This document shows positions 11,790-25,030 of a stretch of DNA of 64,000 nucleotides, one piece after another. The stretch is from NCBI GenBank assembly GCA_920105625.2, contig OV050032.1:129925810-129989809 (forward strand), in the 5' to 3' direction. How positions within the stretch are numbered: position 1 is the first letter of the stretch; each line of letters begins with the position of its first letter. The notes under the pieces are model-generated. The model made no database searches. It worked only from the letters and a program-made list of their open reading frames with translations, and was not told the origin of the DNA. The position numbers and the translations under genes were made by a program. The DNA comes from Clusia tigrina (taxonomy: Eukaryota; Arthropoda; Insecta; Diptera; Clusiidae).

Positions 11790-11951
11790 ATGGTACACAC
11801 AACGTGTGTGTACATCTTACTGAAGGCGGGCCTGGTAGCCATCACTGATTAATTCGGCCTCGATACCACAGGTTCGGCAGAGGACCTGCGACGTAGGCTC
11901 GTATCGTTCATACAGACATCGGACATGAAAGCGGAGACGAACCGTTCGGAC
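11790..11951 (+). pseudogene. Gag N-terminal stub, SAP-like, of the lysine-primed gypsy element
   Basis: An ATG at 11790, 90 bp after the primer binding site, opens a frame with LLKAGLVAITD, a stop (TAA near 11850), then FGLDTTGSAEDLRRRLVSFI. The hydrophobic-GL-TTG-xxxDLRxRL pattern looks like a SAP-type helix-extended-loop-helix, which occurs at the start of some insect gypsy Gag proteins. Around 11952 the sequence jumps into reverse transcriptase, so most of gag, protease and the first half of RT have been deleted. The SAP label is my reading of a short motif. Confidence 0.55.
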
Positions 11952-12850
11952 TACATACAGCACCAGCGACTTTCCAACGAGCACTGGATCAAGTGATACG
12001 CCCCGATATGGAGCCTTACGCCTTCGCCTACTTAGACGACATAATAGTCACAGGGAGGACAATGGAGGAGCATCAAAAGAATCTAGCGGAGGTTTTCAGA
12101 TGGTTGCGAGAAGCTTATCTAAAGCTCAACCGAGAAAAGTGTGCCTTCTTTCGCAAAGAACTCAGATATCTAGGGCACATGGTCAGCGAAAAGGGGATTC
12201 ATACGGACCCTGATAAGTGGCGGCCATCCGAGAACTAGAACCCCCACGGAATATACGAGAATTGAGACGATGTTTAAGTATTGCATCCTGGTACCGACGT
12301 TTCGTCCCGGACTTCGCGAAGAACGTACATCAGATGACTACGTCACTGAAGAAGGGCAAACATTTCAAGTGGACCGAGACCCAGCAAGAGGCATTTGAGT
12401 TACTGAAACAACAGCTAACAGAAGCACCGGTACTTGCCTGTCCGGACTTCAACCAGAAATTTGTACTCCAGACGGATGCCAGTGACTATGGATTGGGCGC
12501 AGTACTTACCCAAGAGGTCGACGGGGTGGAACGTGCGATAGCTTATGCGAGTCGCATCTCAACAGTGCGGAGCTTTATTACTCATCAATGGAAAAGGAGT
12601 GTTTAGCCATCGTCTGGAGAATACGGCAAATGAGGCCGTACGTAGAAGGATACCACTTCACGGTTATCACAGACCACTTATCGCTGAAATGGCTCAATTC
12701 CATCGAGAACCCGTCAGGACGCATCGCAAGGTGGGCCCTTGAGTTACAACAACACTCTTTTGAAGTACAATGCAGGAAAGGAAAATTGAATGTTTTGGCC
12801 GACGCTCTATCCAGACAACCAATTGAGACTGCGTACACCCTAACTATCCA
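11952..12850 (+). pseudogene. RT palm and RNase H of the lysine-primed gypsy element
   Basis: The sequence enters pol at APATFQRALDQVIRP (about 11958-12002) and continues with the active site FAYLDDIIVTGRT, then LKLNREKCAFFRKELRYLGHMVS. A small frameshift near 12225 leads to PPRNIRELRRCLSIASWYRRFVPDFA. The RNase H domain follows: FVLQTDASDYGLGAVLTQ, a frameshift near 12550, YSSMEKECLAIVWRIRQMRPYVEGYHFTVITDHLSLKWL, and RKGKLNVLADALSRQ to about 12820. RT motifs before FQR are missing because of the gag-RT deletion. Otherwise the pol is well preserved, with only single-base lesions. Confidence 0.88.
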
Positions 12851-14100
12851 GGACCATCCAGAACCGGATTGTCCATATTGGAGAAAGCGAAAGGCCGACG
12901 TGATTGCTGATCTAAAAAAATACGCAGATTACCATCTGGAAAATGGACAGCTGTACAGACACATTCCGAGTCATAGTGGCAACGAGGATCCCGTGGAAAC
13001 TCTGCGTACCAAAATCACTTTGAGAACGTATACTAAGAGAAAATTACGACGAACCAACAACAGGGCATCTGGGTATCCGCAAACTATAGCTAGAATTGCG
13101 AACCGCTATTATTGGCCCGGCTTATTCCGAGACACAAGTCGGTATGTACGACAGTGCACCTCATGTCAAAAGTATAAGTGCAGTCAGCAGCAGCCAGCTG
13201 GGAAAATGCTAAGCCAGATACCTGACGAATCTTGTGTGCCGACTTTGTGAGACCCTTATCCCGATCTACGCATGGAAATACGATGTTAGCAGTATTCCAT
13301 GACAGATTTACGAAGTGTTCCGAGATGGCACCTCTTGGGAAAGCCACCACCACGACCTTACAACGGGCTTTCCGGGAACACATCTTAGCTCGGTTCGGGG
13401 TCCCAAAAATCCTGATAACAGACAACGGATGTCAATTTTGCAGTAGAGCATTCCGAAGCTTTACTAAAGGCCACGGAATTAGACACCAATATAGTGCGCC
13501 ATACACTCCACAAGAAAACGCAGTCGAGCGTACAAACCGTACCATCAAGACCATGGTGGCACAGTTCACGGACCAATACCAACGCAAGTGGGACGTCTCA
13601 CTCCCGGAATTGACACTAGCTCTCAACACCAGTGTCTCCGACACAACGGGATACAGTCCCGCATACTTAATACAAGGGCGCGAGCTGCGACTTCCCAAGA
13701 CCGTATACGACGAATAGGAACGGCACAATAGGAACGGGTCAACCACGACAAAGCCCCAAGGAGCGGTCAGAACAGTTGAAAGAAGTATATCAAATAGTGC
13801 AACGAAATCTGGAGCGTGCAGTACAGGCCCAGCAAAGGTATTATAACTTCAGACGGAGAGCATGGAAACCAACCATTGTGCAAATGGTACTCCTAAAACA
13901 ACATCACCTCTCCAAAGTTGCAGACTATTTCGCTGCAAAGCTGGCCCCACGATACGATGGGCCATACAGGGTGGAGAGCTTTGTTTCGCCCGTTAGAGTC
14001 GAAGTGACACGGTAAGGGGATACACAGAGGAGAACTCCTCACGTCAGCGAACTCAAAGTGTATTGCACGCCTGATAACGAGTAAGGCCGGACCAGGACGG
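12851..14100 (+). pseudogene. Integrase of the lysine-primed gypsy element
   Basis: An HHCC-like finger ends in RQCTSCQKYKCS near 13150-13185. The catalytic core has a first aspartate in CADFVRPLSRSTHGN (13235-13275), a second in ILITDNGCQF (about 13410-13440) and the glutamate in YTPQENAVERTNRTIKTM (13505-13560). After the core, TLALNTSVSDTTGYSPAYLIQGRELRLP is typical. A stop at 13715 and a shift precede the C-terminal domain (13776-14015), which has VLLKQHHLSKVADYFAAKLAPRYDGPYRV, the GPY/F motif of gypsy integrases. Only a few frame lesions exist, so this copy decayed recently relative to its neighbours. Confidence 0.85.
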
Positions 14101-14170
14101 AGGATACAGCACCGATCGAGACCACCAATGAAGACCGCACCACAAGCATACCTGGGTCTTTTCCACCGCG

Positions 14171-14184
14171 AAGTAAGGGAGGAG
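14171..14184 (+). promoter_or_regulatory. Polypurine tract
   Basis: AAGTAAGGGAGGAG lies directly before the TG that starts the 3' LTR. This is the expected position of the plus-strand primer. Confidence 0.65.
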
Positions 14185-14870
14185 TGTGACGATGAAATTT
14201 GTCCACTGACAAATTTCACTCACACAAAACCTTTTACTTGTTCCAAATTTTAAAATAAAAAAGATATAAAGTCTAGGAAAATGCGAAGAAAAAGAGAGAG
14301 CTGGAATATTTTAAAAACATACAAAAAAACGTGTGCCCCAAGACTCGCTGCGAATATACTCAAGACCTAGACGTTTGCAAGGACTTGCTGCGAATATACT
14401 CAAGACCTACACGTTTGCAAGGACTCGCTGCGAATGTATTCAAGACCTAGACGTTTGCAAGGACTCGCCGCGAATATACTCAAGTACTAGACGTTTACAA
14501 GGACTCGTCGCGAATATACTCAGGGCCAAAACGAGCGTAAGGACTCGCTTCGAATATCTTCACGACTTGGACGTTTGCAAGGGCTCGCTTCGAATATTTT
14601 CAGAACCTAGACGTATGCAAAGACTCGAAGTGAATATATCCAGAACTTAGATGTGAAATATTCAGAGCTTAGACGTATCCAAGGACATGCTTTGAGGATA
14701 CCCGCTTCAAACATTTTTATCCAAGGATTGACTCCTTGCTTTAAACCAATAAAAGCAATTGTAACATCCGAAGACTAAGAATAAATATAACTTAGAAAAC
14801 AAAACGTAGATATTCTGTCGACGAACTCGGACAACGCTGAGCTTTCCCCGGCAAAGAAAAGTTCGTGACA
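14185..14870 (+). repeat. 3' LTR of the lysine-primed gypsy element, 686 bp
   Basis: It starts TGTGACGATGAAATTTG and ends AAAGTTCGTGACA, so it has TG...CA termini. The central part holds the 40-bp minisatellite. The last ~240 bp match 11440-11681 with scattered differences and short indels. It is followed directly by BEL integrase sequence. The left LTR has lost its end, so a target duplication cannot be tested. Confidence 0.85.
14331..14645 (+). repeat. 40-bp minisatellite inside the LTR, about eight units
   Basis: The unit is close to CAAGGACTCGCTGCGAATAT followed by ACTCAAGACCTAGACGTTTG, about 40 bp in total. Units begin near 14338, 14378, 14418 and so on, diverging towards the right (for example CGAATATCTTCACGACTTGG). 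The 5' LTR has only about three units. Tandem U3 repeats often duplicate promoter or enhancer elements, but that role is unproven here. Confidence 0.85.
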
Positions 14871-15576
14871 CTAAGAATAAAACTACTCGACATTTTCTTG
14901 AAGCGAACCCTGGCACCGCTAAGTCTATCTCAGCCTGTGAAAATACATAGACCAGTGAGTCGTTACAATGCTAAGGGTATATTGAGAGTTGGCGGAAGAA
15001 TACGTTGTTCATCTATATCTTTAGACGCTAAATTTCCGATTATACTCCATCGCGTATCGTTGATTTGATATTAAATGACTTGCATAAAATGTTGTATCAT
15101 GGTGGCCCATTATTAATGCAAACTGCATTGTAATGTAAATTTTGGGTGTTAGGAGCAAGGAATGCTGTCCGTAAAATCTATCGCGAATCTGTGGCTTGCC
15201 GCCGTCCAAGCACTGATCGAGCTCAACAAATCATGGCAGATCTTCCTGATTTTCGAGTGAATATCACACGTCCATTCTTCTCCACTGGCGTTTATATGGC
15301 TGGACCTTTCAATTTGAAGTTTTCAAAAGGCCGCGGTACTAAGGCCGTGAAGGGGTATGTCGCTGTTTTTGTTTGTATGGCTACGGGGCGATGCACTTGG
15401 AGCTTGCGGGAGATCTTTCTGCTGAAACTTTAATAGGAGTTTTGGAAAGGTTCGTGGCACGGCGCAGATACTGTTGCCATTATTATTCTGATAATGGCAC
15501 AAATTTTGTAGGAACAGAAAAGGAGCTGCGTATTGTTTATGATAAAACAATGAAAAATTCGGAGTTCCAGTTCTGA
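14871..15576 (+). pseudogene. BEL/Pao integrase fragment
   Basis: Near 14950-15060 the translation reads GILRVGGRIRCSS followed by a KFPIIL motif, the linker before the BEL integrase zinc finger. Then come HKMLYHGGPLL, WVLGARNAVRKIY and SVACRR (a degenerate HHCC finger). MADLPDFRV, RPFFSTGVYMAGPF, KGYVAVFVCMATG, MHLELAGDLSAETL and YYSDNGTNFVG follow, covering the first two catalytic aspartates. Frames change near 15070-15145 and 15385. The catalytic glutamate and C-terminus are missing. It differs in sequence from the BEL element at 53.3-59.5 kb. Confidence 0.85.
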
Positions 15577-15765
15577 GCATTAGGAGAGTACCGATTACAA
15601 ACCCTATAATCCACTAATTCAGAATGGTCTCAGTAAGCGGTCGTATTTCTTGGTATTAGTGGAGTACCGATTACAAACCCTATAATACACTAATCCAGTA
15701 AGCGTTTGTAATTCTGAGCATTAGTGGAGTACCGATTACAAACCCTATAATCCACTAATGCAGAA
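15577..15765. repeat. Three tandem hairpin repeats
   Basis: Each copy has a conserved loop, GTACCGATTACAAACCCTAT, flanked by complementary arms. The best copy (15717-15761) has perfect 11-bp arms, GCATTAGTGGA and TCCACTAATGC, and the pairing extends further outward with a 2-base bulge. Copies start near 15577, 15652 and 15717. The linkers share TCAGTAAGCG. The arrangement directly follows the BEL integrase fragment. Function is unknown. Confidence 0.8.
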
Positions 15766-15799
15766 TGATCTCAGTACGGTTACATCAAATGCTGGAGTC

Positions 15800-18820
<3,021 letters not shown>

Positions 18821-19426
18821 AAATTGTTTTAATTGTTTTCAAATTGATCTGAATATTTGACATTATAAGCTTATGGTATGAGGCAAAAATACTTCAAAAA
18901 GTGCTTACAACATATGTTGTTGCATCAAAGTTTTTGTAGTTCGGAAACTACGATTTGCGTAGCAATGTTGAAGAAAACATTTAAATGCTATTATTACGTG
19001 GCGCATACGTTACGGGCTTATTTTTAAATATGGATGCAAATTTCCGGGAATGAATCAAGACACTTTTGCCTGTAAATCAAATTTCGGTTTTTACAAACAT
19101 ATGGCCTTTTCTATGGATTTTTGGGAATATTAAAAATGGTGAGAGGAAATCAAGGAGTATCTGTGAGGAAGTCAAGGACCAATTTGCACTGATGGAGGAC
19201 TTAATGGACGCCGGTAGACAGCGGATATGGAACTTTAGATGGAAGTTAAAAGAATATTAAGATAGAATTTACGGTGGAATGTTTTTTAATAAATTTGTAT
19301 TTATCATTAAGTAAGATGAAATTAAAAAAATTGGGATAAGTTAATAAGAAGTTTTAACAATTGTTGGGTTTTATTTGTAAATTGTTTTGGTAATGGGGAT
19401 ACGCCAGCTGTTCTGGCATTTGGGAT
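18821..19426 (+). other. Gene-less region, likely leader of the following gypsy element
   Basis: AT-rich sequence between the CR1-like fragment and the gag frame. A 64-codon frame at 19066-19260 (IWPFLWIFGNIKNGERKSR) has no recognised relative. I looked for a primer binding site or a copy of the LTR found at 29107-29533 and saw none, so the 5' LTR seems to have been lost. Confidence 0.4.
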
Positions 19427-21746
19427 ATGACGAAAGAAGCGCAAGGATTACTGCTGATGCAGGAGCAAATTGGAGAAGCGATTGAAAACTTGGTCCGTAA
19501 TTTTAAGAAAGACGGCAGGTTACGTAAGGACAACGTGTATTACCGCAAGCGAATAACACAGTTGCAAAATCTGGGGAGAGAGTTCAACAATAATCATGGG
19601 CTGTTGCTGCCTCACGCAGTTGAGTACGGCAAGGGAAAATATTTTGCGGAAAATTACGCAGACTACATAAATAGTCTGGTCAACGAATGGGCAGATACAT
19701 TTAGTTCTGAATTAGAGGAATTAGGACAACAAACTGTGAGTTTGGTTTCGCCAGACGAGGAACTAAGGAACATAATGAAATCAATGCAGTCAGAGGTGGA
19801 GCTGTTTACTGGGAAAATAGTTGACCAGTTCGAAGCGAGTACGAGCAGGAAAGAAGCTCAGGAATTGTGGAGGCAGGCGAATGCCGGGGGAGCTGTGTCA
19901 CCATTAGAAGTAGCGGATCAAGCCTTTACGGCAATCCAAAGAAGAACAGAAGAAAAGTTGTTCAGTTTTCATAAGAAAACAGAAGATTTGAGAGCACAAA
20001 AAGAGTATCTTGGGAATAAGGTAAAGAAACTTTCTCGGAGATTGACGGAGACAGAGGAAGCAGCGTCGCTGTTGGAAAAGGAGTGTGCGGAATTAAAAGA
20101 AGACGGGCGACCAAGAGGGCCTCACTGAATAGGGAGAGATCAAAATCAGCATCGGCTGGATTTACACAGACGGTATTGACATTGCCTCCGGAAGTACGTT
20201 GGCCGGAATATTCAACACCAGAAGGGATAAGCCGCATGGTAAAGCCAAAATTAGTACTTAATGAAGAAAGGCAAGCGGAATTTTTGTTTGGCGCATCTGA
20301 AATCGGTGTCGAGCCTTTTTTTCCGGGAAGCCCAATAAATGATGAAAATCAGGGATATCCGCCAAAGGAGCCGGAAGCAGTAACAGTGCAGCAAAGTCCC
20401 GATATTGTGGACAGTATTTCGCCTGTACGAACAAACATTATTTTGAGTCCGTCACTGGCCAATTACCTCTCAGATCCGGGAGAAGAGAATTTGGAAACTC
20501 TCAAAGAGATTAATAAAGCTAAGGTTTTACGAGCAATTGAGAAAACACAAAGGAATAAAATGGGCATTCTGCAAGTTGCTCATACGGTGGAGAAGCTGGT
20601 GCCCATGTTCTCAGGAGTCGAGTTGTATGATCTGAGAACTGAGATACGGTGCTTCAAAGAAGGTTGTGAGTTAGCGCAACAGAGTCTTCCGGAAGCAGAA
20701 AAGGAACACTTAATAAAGTGTTTTAGGCAAAGAACCACAGGTGATGCGTTTGATTTACTAGCGCATAGCTCAGTTAGCATCCTGCCAGAGTTATACGCAC
20801 TTTTAGATCGGACATATTTAAAACAAAAGTCGTGTGACTGTCTTGTACGGGAAATACAGGAATCCACTCAGAAACCAGGGGAGGAATTGAGAGCCTGGGG
20901 ATGAAGGCTCCAGTCTCTGGGGAACGCTGCTGAGACAGAAGCCAACAGGCAGTTTCCAGGAAATGTTGCAGCATACGAGTACAAGGCTCAAGTAGAACGA
21001 GCTATGATTTCTGTGTTTAAGGCAGGTCTGATAAATATAGACTTGGCTAATTATACTCTTAATCTCACGCAGAGGAGTATGGCAGAGCTAGTGGAAGCGG
21101 TATCTTCCGCTGAAGCAGCAATACAGCAACGAACGACAACAGGTGGAATCTGCTGGACTGATGCGCCTGCAGAGGTAGGACCGGTACAGCAGCGGAATCC
21201 ATGGGGATTCGGCAGATTGATGGATCAAGTTCCGCAACAAAGAGAACAAGGATTCCTAGTCGAGAGATTCCAGCCGAGGAAACCCATTTTCTCATTCTGC
21301 CATATTCAGGTCATACAAGGGATGAATGCATTACACACAAAAATACGCCCTATTGTATGGAGAGCCAAACATATGGTCATGAGGCAAGTAGACAGTGCCA
21401 AGTAGACACTGAATGGAATCAGAGTAGAAGGCAGCCAGCGACAAGGCGCCCGGATCCACCCTTAAGGGACAGCAGGGGTAGTAGTCCCCGAGTTAATTCA
21501 ACGGAAGGAATTAACCAAGGAAGAAATCCTTTCAACACTGGGAGTGGTCAGCAGCGACCAAATTGGAATTCTAGAAGTGAACTAAGGATAGGCAACACCC
21601 AACAGGGGTTGAAATGCTTCTCATGTGGACGGATGGGACATCGGGCATCGGAATGCAGGGATAGACAATTCCAACAAAGGAACCAGGGAAACTTCCAGCG
21701 GCCCAGTCGAGGCCAGTATACTGGAAAGCCAGAAAGAAGGAAGTAA
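19427..21746 (+). pseudogene. Gag of a gypsy element, long helical N-terminus and CCHC knuckle
   Basis: Three overlapping frames make one gag. The first (19427-20128) starts TKEAQGLLLMQEQIGEAIEN and is charged and helical, ending in a likely coiled coil (ETEEAASLLEKECAELKED). The second (from about 20083) carries a capsid-like region with FSGVELYDLRTEIRCFKEG (about 20595-20650) and LIKCFRQRTTGDAFDLLAH. It is interrupted by a TGA at 20902-20904 and continues to 21405. The third (21201-21746) ends in the zinc knuckle CFSCGRMGHRASEC (about 21617-21658) and a basic tail. The first step is a -1 type shift in a 46-bp overlap; it may be mutation or natural frameshifting. The later breaks are clearly decay. 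Confidence 0.8.
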
Positions 21747-21766
21747 CAGTTAGGCCGGAGGTACGT

Positions 21767-22132
21767 GTGACTGGTAGTGTAGGAATTACAGTCCAGGACA
21801 AGGAGGAGCAAGAGGCTCTCCAATACCACGTACCGAGTAACGTAAGAACAATGGTTCAAGATACGGAGGAGCAAGAGTCTCTCCGGGAAAAAATTTTTGA
21901 TTGCGTATTGATTTGGGTAACGGTGATGATTCTAGTACTTAGATTAAGTTTTAATAAGGCTAGAGAGTATAGGCCAATCGCCGCTTACGTGGTACGAGGA
22001 TGTATAGTTAAGATATTCACGGTAGTTTTGAAGGAGTATAGGATTGTGAGGGATAACTGTGGTGCATGGAGAAAACAATTTGGAGAGTTAGGAAGTAGAT
22101 ACGCGTCCATTTTGGAATCAAAAGGGCATTGA
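21767..22132 (+). pseudogene. Gag-pol linker with one hydrophobic segment
   Basis: This 121-codon frame lies between the zinc knuckle and the protease. It has a repeated acidic phrase (QDKEEQEAL near 21795 and QDTEEQESL near 21860), then a hydrophobic stretch CVLIWVTVMILVLRL that could cross a membrane, then a basic tail. I recognise no domain. It could be the protease N-terminal extension of pol or a small separate ORF. The duplicated phrase suggests a short internal duplication. Confidence 0.4.
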
Positions 22133-22138
22133 TTCGTT

Positions 22139-23077
22139 GTGAGCACGATAGGAGATGCTTTTATCAAGATAACCTGCAAAGGGGCAGCTAGTGGAAAGCT
22201 AGTGCTTTTGGTAGACTCAAGGGCGGACACCAGCCTCGTAAAATCTAGTGTTTTACGGAAAGGACTAGTTGTTAACACAAAGGATGTAAGAACGCTTAAT
22301 GGAGCGTTTGGAGGATGCATCAGGGCACTGGGGTCGCTCAGAATAGGGCACAGTGAAATTAAGGGCATGAGATTTCAAGTGCACGCAGTGGAATTGGATA
22401 GAGAAGGTATCCCGGCTGATGGGATAATTGGCCGAGATAATCACTGGGGCCGCACCATACTGGAAGCGCTAGAAAAACAGTTATCATTTTATGATGATAA
22501 TAAGAATAGAATCCTTACTCTTCCATTAAAGTCATGGCAGGAAGGAACCGTGAATAGGGTTAAGAATTGTATGGAGGTACTGAATGCAAGGTCAACTAGA
22601 GTAGCTACTATGCATGTAAATACGAGACTTAGGACTGTTGTTTTACACAAGCAGCAGCTAGCGGAGGGCGTATATATGGGAGAGACCATAACGCACGTTG
22701 AAAAGGGTAAGGTGTACGCTTGCGTACTCAACGCATCAGAAAAGGACTACCTGATGGATAATGATTTTAGGCCTAAGTTCACTAGTTACAATAATTTTAA
22801 GGAACCGTATTATGGATCGGCTAATCAGATTAAGCAGGTAGATATAAGGAAAATAATGGAGAGGGTGCTAGAATCACTGAAGTTAGACCCAAGCGTAAAT
22901 TCAGAAGACAAGGCATCAATAGAAGCCATTTGTACGTCATTCCATGACATATTTTTGCTGGAAGGAGACCAGCTGACATATACACCAGAGGTAGAGCTTG
23001 AAATACCTACTAGGGTGGATCAACCACCAATAAACCAGAAGCAATACAGATTGCAAAAGCTCACAAAGATGAGGTAA
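22139..23077 (+). pseudogene. Gypsy protease and start of RT, active-site motif altered
   Basis: The N-terminal part matches a retroviral aspartic protease, but the active-site loop reads LLVDSRADTSLV, where the family has D-S/T-G-A; the glycine has become arginine, which should abolish activity. The second motif is present as ADGIIGRD near 22430. The linker continues to a segment typical before RT (FHDIFLLEGDQLTYTPEVELEIPT, YRLQKLTKMR). A stop at 23075-23077 separates it from the next frame, where RT continues almost immediately (23086). Confidence 0.8.
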
Positions 23078-23390
23078 ATAGGCAAGTGGAAGGAATGTTA
23101 AAATATAACATAATTTCACCGAGTATCTCGCCTTGGAATTCACCAATAATTTTGGTACCAAAGAAGGGTCAAAAGAAGTGGAGAAAGGTCATCGATTTTA
23201 GGAAATTGAACGACGCCACTATCAAGCAGGTGTCCCCGATACCAAGGATAGAAGAGATTCTGGATCAATTAAGGCATAGTAGATATTTTTCTACGCTTGA
23301 TTTAGCGAGTGGCTACCACCAAGTTCTGGTGGATACCCAAGATAAGCAGAAAACCGCGTTCAGCACCGGTTTAGGGCATTATGAGTTTAA
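23078..23390 (+). pseudogene. Gypsy RT, first half, cut by a mariner insertion
   Basis: After NRQVEGMLKYNIISPSISPWNSP come ILVPKKGQKKWRKVIDFRKLND, PIPRIEEILDQL, YFSTLDLASGYHQVLVDTQD and KTAFSTGLGHYEFN. The open frame stays intact up to 23390, where a DD41D mariner with terminal inverted repeats interrupts it. The second half resumes at about 24299 with LTGAPATFQR. The RMPFG motif expected between the two halves is disturbed at the junction. Confidence 0.88.
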
Positions 23391-23392
23391 TA

Positions 23393-24296
23393 TCGGGTTT
23401 TTCAATAAGAGCGGCACAAAAGTTTTTTTAAATAAAACAAAACCGGTTTTAGATATCAATGAAATTCTTTATTCCTGTTAAAGTACGTTCGATGCCATTA
23501 TGTATTGAGCTCGATTTCTTTTGCATGGCCACCACGGGCACGCTTGCAGAAGTCCAGACGCTGAACCCAATTTTCAACGGGTTTCAAGCATAAATCGGCC
23601 GATACTGCTGCAATTTCACGTTCGATATTCGTACGAAGTTCATCAATCGTCGCTGACTTATTGGCATAGACCATAGACTTGACGTAGCCCTACAGGAAAT
23701 AATCTAACGGCGTCAAATCGCACGACCGAGGCGGCCAATCGACTGGGCCATTTCGTGAGATAACACGTTCACCAAACTTGGTTTGCAGTAAATTGATTGT
23801 GGCATTCGCTGTGTGGCTTGTGGCACCATCCTGTTGGAACCACATGTCCTCCAAGTCCATATTATCCAATTGGGGCCAAAAATATTCGGTTATCATTGAA
23901 TGGTAGCGATTCGCATTCACAGTAATGTGCCGGTCTTTATCATCACGGAAGAAGTACGGCCCAATGACGCCGCCGGCCTATAAACCGCACCAAACCTTAG
24001 TTTTTTCGGGATGCAATGATGACTCATGGAGTACGTGTGGATTGCTATTGACGAAGCCATTCAGCCAGAAATGAGCCTCATCATAAATTGGAAGTAGCGC
24101 TCTTAAAGTTGAGGCGACTGACTCCGAATTTCGGTAGTAAATTTTAATAATTTCGACTCATTGTTGGCTCGTATATCTTTGCATGATAAAATGGCAAACC
24201 TTAGTGAAGAGAAATGTCAAAAGAGCGAGAAAAAATATGGCGTTGTTTGCTGTCACTATCGATTTACTTTTGTAGCGTTTCTTTTGAAAAACCCTT
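23393..24296 (-). mobile_element. DD41D (rosa-like) Tc1/mariner element, internally deleted, 904 bp
   Basis: The ends are inverted repeats: left TCGGGTTTTTCAATAAGAGC and right (reverse complement) AAGGGTTTTTCAAAAGAAAC, similar over about 28 bp. They are flanked by TA at 23391-23392 and 24297-24298, the target duplication of the superfamily. The length is shorter than the ~1.3 kb of complete mariners, because the N-terminal half of the transposase is missing next to the right end. It sits inside the RT of the gypsy element, so it inserted after that element. Confidence 0.85.
23480..24085 (-). pseudogene. DD41D mariner transposase, C-terminal two thirds
   Basis: On the minus strand the catalytic region reads AHFWLNGFVNS near 24060-24085, KVWCGL, a stop, GGVIGPYFF, NANRYHSMITEYFWPQL and WFQQDGATSHTANATINLL (second aspartate). 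WPPRSCDLTPLDYFL follows (third aspartate, about 23690-23735). A stop comes next, then the C-terminal part ending HAKEIEF near 23510. Counting the residues between the second and third catalytic aspartates gives 41. There are at least two stops, and the helix-turn-helix N-terminus is deleted, so no active enzyme is made. Confidence 0.85.
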
Positions 24297-24298
24297 TA

Positions 24299-25030
24299 GA
24301 ATTAACAGGAGCACCGGCTACCTTCCAACGGCTAATGAACCATGTGCTAACAGGCTTACAAGGGTTAGATTGTTTTGTGTATCTCGATGATATTGTAATT
24401 GATGGGAAGAACTTGCAGCAGCATTCGCAACGCTTGTGCAAGGTGCTCCAGAAATTACGAGAACACAATTTGAAATTGAACACCGAGAAGTGTCAATTTT
24501 TTCGAAGAGAGGTGGTTTATTTAGGTCATCGTTGGTCAGAGGCAGGAGCACTGCCTGACCCGCAGAAGGTGATATGCGTTAAAAATTTAGAGGCTCCAAG
24601 AAATAGAAAAGAAGTGCAAGCATTCGTGGAAGGACTAGCCGGAATTGCTTTGCCCATTAATAAGTTGCTACGAAAAGAAGCAAAGTTCGAATGGACAGAG
24701 AGCTGTCAGCAAGCATTCGAGAGGCAAAAAAAAAAAATTAGCTCGCCACCGATTTTGGCGTACCCCGACTTTGAGCAAACTTTTTTGTTGACCACTGATG
24801 CTAGCAATGAAGCATTTGGGGCAGTATTGTCACAAGGGGAAGTCGGCAATGACAGACCAATAGCATTCGCCAGCAGGGCGCTTAGCGAAACGGCGAAAAT
24901 ATACTCCACAATAGAGAAGGAATTCCTAGCCATAGTGTGGGCTACGAAGGATTTTAGGGCATATTTGCTAGGACGCCCATTTAAAATATATCCTGATCAC
25001 CAGCTGTTGAGAGCCATAGCCAATGTCTAG
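24299..25030 (+). pseudogene. Gypsy RT second half and RNase H
   Basis: It resumes with LTGAPATFQRLMNHVLTG and the active site CFVYLDDIVIDGK, then LKLNTEKCQFFRREVVYLGH. RNase H begins with FLLTTDASNEAFGAVLSQG (about 24780-24840), then IYSTIEKEFLAIVWATKDFRAYLLG and KIYPDHQLLRAI near 25015. The usual tether motif after the palm is abbreviated (AFVEGLAGIALPINKLL), about 15 residues shorter than normal. An overlap with the integrase frame at 25023-25030 marks a frameshift. Confidence 0.88.

Noticed and set aside
14331..14645. CRISPR-like array of direct repeats
   Set aside because: Units are contiguous with no spacers, lie inside an LTR and diverge progressively, in a eukaryotic genome. It is a minisatellite.
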